From positions 1 through 17,244 of the forward strand of contig JAISXM010000027.1 in NCBI GenBank assembly GCA_031270515.1: 17,244 nucleotides of DNA, written 5' to 3'. The position numbers were made by a program, and so were the translations under genes. The notes beneath the pieces are model-generated. The model was not told where the DNA came from and searched no databases. It saw only the letters and a program-made list of their open reading frames with translations. The DNA is from Holosporales bacterium. Lineage in GTDB: Bacteria > Pseudomonadota > Alphaproteobacteria > BNTO01. Shown here in pieces: positions 12,306-17,244 of this stretch. Numbering within the stretch: the first letter of the stretch is position 1; each line of letters starts with the position of its first letter.

Positions 12306-13766
12306 ATGCGAATGAATTTTATCAGAAACGGATGGCTGCTGGGATTGAGCGCCATAATCGCGCAAAATCAAACCATTGCGAATAATAATCCCCCAATAGG
12401 TAAGAGACCGCCGCCTACTGTAACATCTAGACAGCCCTCAAGTACTCCCCCAGCCTCCGACTTTACGGCATCGTGCTATCCTGGGAGGACAGGTACAAAA
12501 ACGAATCCATTTGGTCACCCTGAGTCTGACTTGAGGGATACGCCCCCTATGCATCCCTCGGAGAGAACAGCGTTTGTTGCTCCTTGGTGGAATGATCGCA
12601 GAACGCTCCCGACTAAGATACGACATCTCCCCGTCTCTGTGGCGTGTGAGATGGCGTCGCGATTTTTAGGATATGACCCGGATAGTTGTCTCGATTTCAC
12701 TCAGGCTTTTCCAACGCAGCAGGGAGCAATAGGCCTAAATATCACTATCTTTCCATTTTATCAGACAGCAACACCAGAAGGCGAAAACTTGATGGAAAAA
12801 CTGATGAGCAAGTATTCACTCATTAACGAATATAACGTTGAACCGTATGCATTCATAATCGGAAACTCTGATCACATAAAATACATGGGGTTACTCGGGC
12901 CACTATTTGCAGCATTGCCAGGAACAAGATTATCATCGATAATAGAGCTTGATAATAAAAGTAGGCTTGAGTATCAAAGGATACTTTATCATCAAAAAAG
13001 GCTTGATCCTCAAAAAATAAGTGATCTCCAAGATACGCGGAATAACCTTCAAGAAAATCTGAGTAAAGAAAGTTATATTGATCTTCAAACAAAGCTGAGT
13101 GGTCCTCAAGCAAAGCTGAGTAATACTCAAGAAATGCGTAATTTGCAAGAAATGCGTAATATTCAAGACGTGCTTGATTTTCAAGCAAAATTGAGTGATC
13201 TTGAAAAAAGCCAGCTTGATCTTTCAATGAAACAGACAATCGTGTTGGGAATAGCTAATGGGATAAGGAACCTAAAGAAGCATGACATTACACTGATGAA
13301 TTTAATACCAGATAACGTATACATTGATGAGAAACACGCTGCTAGAGTTGATTGGGCGAGCATATATCTCGGACGAAGTGGATTCATCAAGAATAATGGA
13401 TTACGGGAACGGCCTGACCAACAGATTAACATCTATAGATATCGAGCACCAGAAGTTTTAGACGGAGAAGAACTAACTGCTACCGCTGCTGCTGACGTTT
13501 ATTCCTTTGGTTGCATTGCTTATTACGTTTTTGAAGGAAAACCTCTTTGGACGGAACAGTCCCATTTTAAGATCGTCAAAGCAAAAAGACAGGGACAACC
13601 CCCTGATATCGTGCTACACAACGACAGCCCGCATTCTAAGAGTACAGCTGAGTTGATACGGCGGTGCGTTCAAAGAAATCCAGAGGATCGCCCAACTATA
13701 GAACAAGTAGTGGAAGAGCTCGCGCGAATTTGGTATAATTTGACCCCGGACGGCACACGGAGATAG
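12306..13766 (+). CDS. Secreted protein-kinase-like protein, predicted pseudokinase 2
   Basis: I start at the ATG at 12306, because AAGGAG at 12293-12298 is well spaced and the protein then begins with a signal peptide (MRMNFIRNGWLLGLSAIIAQNQTIA). That gives 486 residues. A Pro/Ser/Thr-rich linker (27-60) follows, and an N-lobe without a recognisable glycine loop or ATP-binding lysine. About residues 233-305 are an inserted helical repeat (LQTKLSG, PQAKLSN, TQEMRN, LQEMRN). The kinase C-lobe is clear: the catalytic loop reads LMNLIPDNVYID (330-341) with HRD changed to LMN, DFG appears as DWA (349-351), APE is intact (381-383), DVYSFG (397-402) and DRPT (461-464) are present. Loss of the catalytic Asp suggests a pseudokinase. 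It is divergent from the Myb gene and similar in its C-lobe to pseudokinase 1. Confidence 0.75.
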   Translation: MRMNFIRNGWLLGLSAIIAQNQTIANNNPPIGKRPPPTVTSRQPSSTPPASDFTASCYPGRTGTKTNPFGHPESDLRDTPPMHPSERTAFVAPWWNDRRTLPTKIRHLPVSVACEMASRFLGYDPDSCLDFTQAFPTQQGAIGLNITIFPFYQTATPEGENLMEKLMSKYSLINEYNVEPYAFIIGNSDHIKYMGLLGPLFAALPGTRLSSIIELDNKSRLEYQRILYHQKRLDPQKISDLQDTRNNLQENLSKESYIDLQTKLSGPQAKLSNTQEMRNLQEMRNIQDVLDFQAKLSDLEKSQLDLSMKQTIVLGIANGIRNLKKHDITLMNLIPDNVYIDEKHAARVDWASIYLGRSGFIKNNGLRERPDQQINIYRYRAPEVLDGEELTATAAADVYSFGCIAYYVFEGKPLWTEQSHFKIVKAKRQGQPPDIVLHNDSPHSKSTAELIRRCVQRNPEDRPTIEQVVEELARIWYNLTPDGTRR

Positions 13767-13832
13767 ACCGATTCCAGTAATCCATTTGTGGGGTGATAGA
13801 GAGCCGCAACACATTCGATCAAAAATGGGCGA

Positions 13833-13863
13833 GGGATCCCGTTCAACTCGTTGAATGGGGTCC
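13833..13863. repeat. Hairpin after pseudokinase 2
   Basis: GGGATCCCGTTCAAC (13833-13847), a two-base loop, GTTGAATGGGGTCC (13850-13863). The stem pairs over about 14 positions with a few G-U or mismatched pairs. It abuts the larger palindrome at 13864. No T run follows. Confidence 0.6.
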
Positions 13864-13959
13864 TATAGCGGAACACCATAAAAAACCAGCAGCGCCTTGC
13901 TTTAGAAACATTGTGAATGAAGCAAATGCGGTGCTGGATTTTCATGGTGTTTAGCTATA
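13864..13959. repeat. 96-bp palindrome between convergent genes
   Basis: The left arm 13864-13895 starts TATAGCGGAACACCAT and ends CCAGCAGCGC. The right arm 13928-13959 is its reverse complement except at about five of 32 positions. Inside the loop TTGCTT (13897-13902) pairs with AAGCAA (13920-13925). The ends are TATAGC and GCTATA, so the element could be flanked by a TA target, as in IS630/mariner-type miniature elements. It may also act as a bidirectional terminator between pseudokinase 2 and the SPOR gene. Confidence 0.75.
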
Positions 13960-14020
13960 ATACCAAGTCGAGTAACTAATGTTACAGATGGCTTTCACTA
14001 AACCTTACAGAGAGAGCCAA

Positions 14021-16159
14021 TTACCGAAGATGGAGCGTCTTCGTTATTGCATTTGCCTCCTGCTCAGATGACAGAGGCCCAATTAACAAGCGGTACACTG
14101 TTCCATTCGAAGAGCTATACGGACGCACGGTAATTTGGTGTTTGGCCAATATTGTGTACCTGCCCGCCAGACGAGCGACCTCCTTCGTTGCCATCTCAAT
14201 GGAGGGCAGCGTTGCGATTTGTACATATATAGGTGCCGCAGGCGGTGGAGGGACGCTTGCCTTTTTGGGAAGAATGGAAACTCCTGCTTTTTTAGGTGCC
14301 GGAGTCTGAGGAGCTACTTGTGAAGGAGTACGCGATCCAACCTGCGACGGAGTACGAGGAGCGACTTGCAAAGGAGCATGTACTGCAACTTGTGACGACG
14401 CATGCGATCCAATTTGAGAAGGAGTATGTGCTGCAATATGAGAAGGAGTATGTTGTCCAATCTGCGACGGGGCATGTGATCCAATCTGCGAAGGAGCATG
14501 CGTCGACGCAACAGCCGCGCTCACGCCAGCCTTCGGATAGGGGTTGTTATACGCAACGTTACTATGCCCCACCTGCTGAACGTGCCCCACCTGCGGCACA
14601 CCGCCATGCTCCTCCATATCCCTCCCCGCAAACGCCGCTGGATCGTCAAGGTACTCATCCGCCGCCCCCCCGGCATCCGCGTCGTCCACCTTAATCTCCG
14701 GCGCAAACTCCCCCGGCGCGAGCAAATGCTCGCCCTGTGCGTCCTCGGAGTTGTCGATCTTCCCGTATATGAGCTCGTCCTGATACGGAACCAGGTGCGC
14801 ATCAGGGTTGCCGCGAACCTTTATATCCCTGGGCGAAGGGATCACCACAATGTTGTCCCTCAGCGACGGCTTGTCCTGTTGCCCGATCCACCACAACATC
14901 AACCCGCAACCAATAAATACGCCCCCCGTTGCTGCAATTTTTATAAAAAAGCGGGAATCTCGCATCCTGGCAAAGTCGTCCGCATTTTGCGAAGTCGACG
15001 TTTGCTGGCGCGCAGTTGTTGGGGCAGGCGGCGCATCGGCACGTGCACGGGCGGTGTCACTCTTTTTCTGAGGCGACGGCGTTCGTGTGGATGGGCGGGC
15101 AGCATGTTCGCTCGCGTTAGGTGACATCCCTCCAAGAGGCGCGTCTGCATACATATCGCGAGTTGACGCTCCGCCTGACATTTCTTTTGCTGACATCCTT
15201 CCAGCTGGCGCTCCTGCTGCGGGCATATTCCCAACAAACCTGTCGTACAACTCCATTTCGGGATGTTCTGCCATAGGTCGAGCCGACATATTGCGCAGCT
15301 GATCATACTCAGCTGACTCTGGATACATTGATATAGGCCTTGTGTCAGTGCGTGACGGATCTGACTCTGGATATCTTGCAATAGGCCGATCCGCACGCCC
15401 TGCCTGATCCTCTGACTCTGGATACCTTGTTATAGGCCTTGTCGTAGTGCGCTCAGCCTGATCCATTTGCCCAAACGATGGCTCTGGAATGTGAATAAAG
15501 CGAGGGACCCCAGGCGCAGGGGGCCGCGGACTGGCGCGTCCGAATTGCGCGTCGTAATCAGCCCCCGGTGAATCAAACGCCCGCGGACGTTGCGCACCAA
15601 CATATGAGTCAACTGGTGGTTCAGTCCTCGGTGAATCAAACCCCCGCGGACGTTGTGCGCCAGCATAAGAATCAACCGGTGGTGTTGTATATACATCAAA
15701 AAGGCGTTGTTCAGGGTTTATCTTTATATTTGCGTCTTCACGTATAGCGTTCAGGTCATGAGCCTGATACTGGGGCGCAACGTTTCCGTGTCGCGCAGGG
15801 TATGTCTCCCTCGCATGCGGCGCTGTTGCTGCTACTTGGTTCGGTCCCGCCGACAGCCCCAGTCCATCATGCATACGGTGCGGCATCGGTCTAAGTGGCT
15901 GAGCCTTACGTTCGCTTGCCACATCGTCGTCGCCCTCATCCCGCAGCTTTCTAGTAATTTTGCTGTATGATGCATTCAAATCGGAAAAGGACAGCTCTCT
16001 CAGATTTTCGCGATTTAATGATGGCGTGTTTTGAAACTTACTGTTTTTGATACTTTTATCTTTAAAAAAGTTGACAGTCGGGGACTCCCACGGATCAATA
16101 TCATCTTCGTTATCAAAAAAGTAACCGGAAGATTTCCCTTTTTTGGAAAATAAACCCAT
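14021..16159 (-). CDS. SPOR-domain envelope protein
   Basis: A 712-residue inner-membrane protein. Residues 1-402 are a long cytoplasmic region, low in complexity, with repeats around 158-199 (PPVDSYVGAQRPRAFDSP) and 241-282 (RPITRYPESE). One membrane segment lies at about 403-425 (FFIKIAATGGVFIGCGLMLWWIG). A Pro/Gln/Ser-rich periplasmic linker with octapeptide repeats (about 554-617) leads to a C-terminal SPOR domain (644-712; YVQIATLPSIEMATKEVARL, YRLLIGPLSSEQEANAI). SPOR domains bind septal peptidoglycan that lacks stem peptides and bring proteins to the division site. AAGGAG is placed five bases before the ATG. It follows argS, a gene order common in alphaproteobacteria. The long cytoplasmic part is larger than usual for the family. 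Confidence 0.88.
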   Translation of the reverse strand: MGLFSKKGKSSGYFFDNEDDIDPWESPTVNFFKDKSIKNSKFQNTPSLNRENLRELSFSDLNASYSKITRKLRDEGDDDVASERKAQPLRPMPHRMHDGLGLSAGPNQVAATAPHARETYPARHGNVAPQYQAHDLNAIREDANIKINPEQRLFDVYTTPPVDSYAGAQRPRGFDSPRTEPPVDSYVGAQRPRAFDSPGADYDAQFGRASPRPPAPGVPRFIHIPEPSFGQMDQAERTTTRPITRYPESEDQAGRADRPIARYPESDPSRTDTRPISMYPESAEYDQLRNMSARPMAEHPEMELYDRFVGNMPAAGAPAGRMSAKEMSGGASTRDMYADAPLGGMSPNASEHAARPSTRTPSPQKKSDTARARADAPPAPTTARQQTSTSQNADDFARMRDSRFFIKIAATGGVFIGCGLMLWWIGQQDKPSLRDNIVVIPSPRDIKVRGNPDAHLVPYQDELIYGKIDNSEDAQGEHLLAPGEFAPEIKVDDADAGGAADEYLDDPAAFAGRDMEEHGGVPQVGHVQQVGHSNVAYNNPYPKAGVSAAVASTHAPSQIGSHAPSQIGQHTPSHIAAHTPSQIGSHASSQVAVHAPLQVAPRTPSQVGSRTPSQVAPQTPAPKKAGVSILPKKASVPPPPAAPIYVQIATLPSIEMATKEVARLAGRYTILAKHQITVRPYSSSNGTVYRLLIGPLSSEQEANAITKTLHLR
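14309..14500. repeat. 24-bp minisatellite in the SPOR gene
   Basis: About eight 24-base units encode octapeptides such as HAPSQIGS, HTPSQIGS and RTPSQVGS in the periplasmic linker. Units are diverged at third positions, so the array is older than the perfect duplications elsewhere in the window. It probably works as an extended spacer through the peptidoglycan. Confidence 0.85.
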
Positions 16160-16233
16160 GCGATCTCCTTATACGATCCGAGACATTCCCATATTGCTTA
16201 TTACGTGGTCATGGTACACAAAACCACCATATG

Positions 16234-17244
16234 TCACCGCATTTCCGCCATAGGGGTAATCCCCAATAACTCCAGTCCGTCTCTAAGCACTGTAGCAATT
16301 CCACTCAATAAAAACAATTTTTGGTGAGTACTTTGTCTGTTATTTGCGTCAATAAACCGCAATTGAGTAAATTCCTTCCCTTGATTCCACAGGCTATGAA
16401 ACTCCCCCGCCAGCACGCCAAGATAGCTCGTGATGCGATGCGGCTCCTGGCTCGCCGCCGCCTGCGTCACAACTTGTGGCCAGCTAGCTAAGCATCGAAC
16501 AAGTGACAGCGCCTGCGCAGGGATCGCAATATCCACGTCAACTGACGCCCTCACAAATTCTTCCGTTAAATCCCCAAAAATGGCCTCCGCATGGCGAAAG
16601 ACAGAGCAAATGCGAGCGTGCGCATATTGCACATAAAAAACGGGATTTTCCTGCGACAACTCCAGCACTTTTTGAAAATCAAAATCCACAATTGTCCCAT
16701 GATGCCTGGATACCATCATGAAGCGCGTCGCATCTTTTCCTACGCGGCTCACTATGTCCTTTGATGTAATGAACGTTCCCGCTCGCTTGGACATTTTCAC
16801 AGGAACGCCATTTTCAAAGAAATTCACAATTTGAAATAGTTTCACGCTAAGCTTGGCGCGTCCGTTGCTTACCGCAGTCACTGCGGCCGTCAACCTGCTC
16901 ACATATCCGCAGTGGTCCGCCCCCAGCACATTAATCATATTCGAAAAACCGCGCTTGTACTTATCCAAGTGATACGCGATATCGCCTGCGAAATATGTCC
17001 ACGAACCATCAGACTTGCGCAGGGGCCGGTCGATCTCGTCACCATATTTCGTTGCCCGAAACAGCGTCTGAGGGCGCTCCTCCCAATCATCCACGACCTT
17101 TCCCTTCGGAGGTGCAATCACGCCAACATAAATATCGTCACTTTTGTTTAGCTCCTCCAATGCTTGCTCTATCTTGCCTGCATCAGTTAGAGCCTTCTCT
17201 GATGTATAGCAATCCATTACGACTCCCAGCTCATTTAAATCCTC
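16234..17244 (-). CDS. argS: Arginyl-tRNA synthetase, 5' end beyond window
   Basis: The frame is open to the window edge (EDLNELGVVMD.. matches the ArgS LGV-D-SE segment), so the N-terminal catalytic half with the HIGH motif is missing. Class I motifs visible include TYFAGDIAYHLDKY, NVLGADHCGY and the KMSKS equivalent KMSKRAGTFIT. The C-terminal anticodon-binding domain follows (NPVFYVQYAHARICSVFRHA is the conserved ArgS block) and ends LLGITPMAEMR, as expected. It charges tRNA-Arg. The SPOR gene follows after 74 bases on the same strand. Confidence 0.96.
   Translation of the reverse strand, partial: EDLNELGVVMDCYTSEKALTDAGKIEQALEELNKSDDIYVGVIAPPKGKVVDDWEERPQTLFRATKYGDEIDRPLRKSDGSWTYFAGDIAYHLDKYKRGFSNMINVLGADHCGYVSRLTAAVTAVSNGRAKLSVKLFQIVNFFENGVPVKMSKRAGTFITSKDIVSRVGKDATRFMMVSRHHGTIVDFDFQKVLELSQENPVFYVQYAHARICSVFRHAEAIFGDLTEEFVRASVDVDIAIPAQALSLVRCLASWPQVVTQAAASQEPHRITSYLGVLAGEFHSLWNQGKEFTQLRFIDANNRQSTHQKLFLLSGIATVLRDGLELLGITPMAEMR

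Noticed and set aside
14309..14500. CRISPR array
   Set aside because: The repeats are contiguous, in frame and coding, without spacers; no other array with spacers is seen in the window.

Overview
The window looks like a piece of the chromosome of a host-associated, probably intracellular alphaproteobacterium. Housekeeping genes of alphaproteobacterial type (rpoZ, rplI, iscS, atpB, ychF, and argS followed by a SPOR-domain gene) sit in single units or short runs rather than full operons. Between them lie signal-peptide-bearing proteins with eukaryotic-type domains, many coding minisatellites and dispersed palindromic elements. The order is inferred, not proven; a Holosporales/Rickettsiales-like protist symbiont fits best.

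Layout. 1-1097 (minus): rpoZ followed by a zinc-ribbon protein that runs off the left edge. 1291-3065 (plus): a secreted pseudokinase with a repeat-rich, decaying 3' end, then a small secreted protein. 3336-6310 (plus): rplI, overlapped by a stand-alone 5'-3' exonuclease (PolA N-terminal domain only), then a type VI secretion baseplate gene, tssG. 6478-8776 (minus): iscS, atpB and an atpI-like gene, in that map order. 8777-9323: noncoding, with two palindromic elements. 9324-10499 (minus): ychF, preceded by tRNA-Gly(UCC). 10500-13766: tandem repeats, another palindromic element, then two divergent genes: a minus-strand secreted two-repeat Myb protein and a plus-strand secreted pseudokinase. 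13767-14020: two adjacent hairpins between convergent genes. 14021-17244 (minus): argS (partial, right edge) and a large SPOR-domain envelope protein.

The most notable object is the Myb protein at 10985-11914. It carries an apparent Sec signal peptide, two tandem Myb/SANT repeats of eukaryotic R2R3 type and a PKRKRRP basic cluster resembling a nuclear localisation signal. I read it as a candidate nucleomodulin: a bacterial protein exported to act on host chromatin. It is divergent from a secreted pseudokinase, and both upstream regions carry the 10-mer AAATACTACA inside a small palindrome, which suggests shared regulation. With the second pseudokinase, the small secreted protein and tssG, the window reads as a core chromosome carrying host-interaction effectors. 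Export, nuclear entry and co-regulation are inferences.
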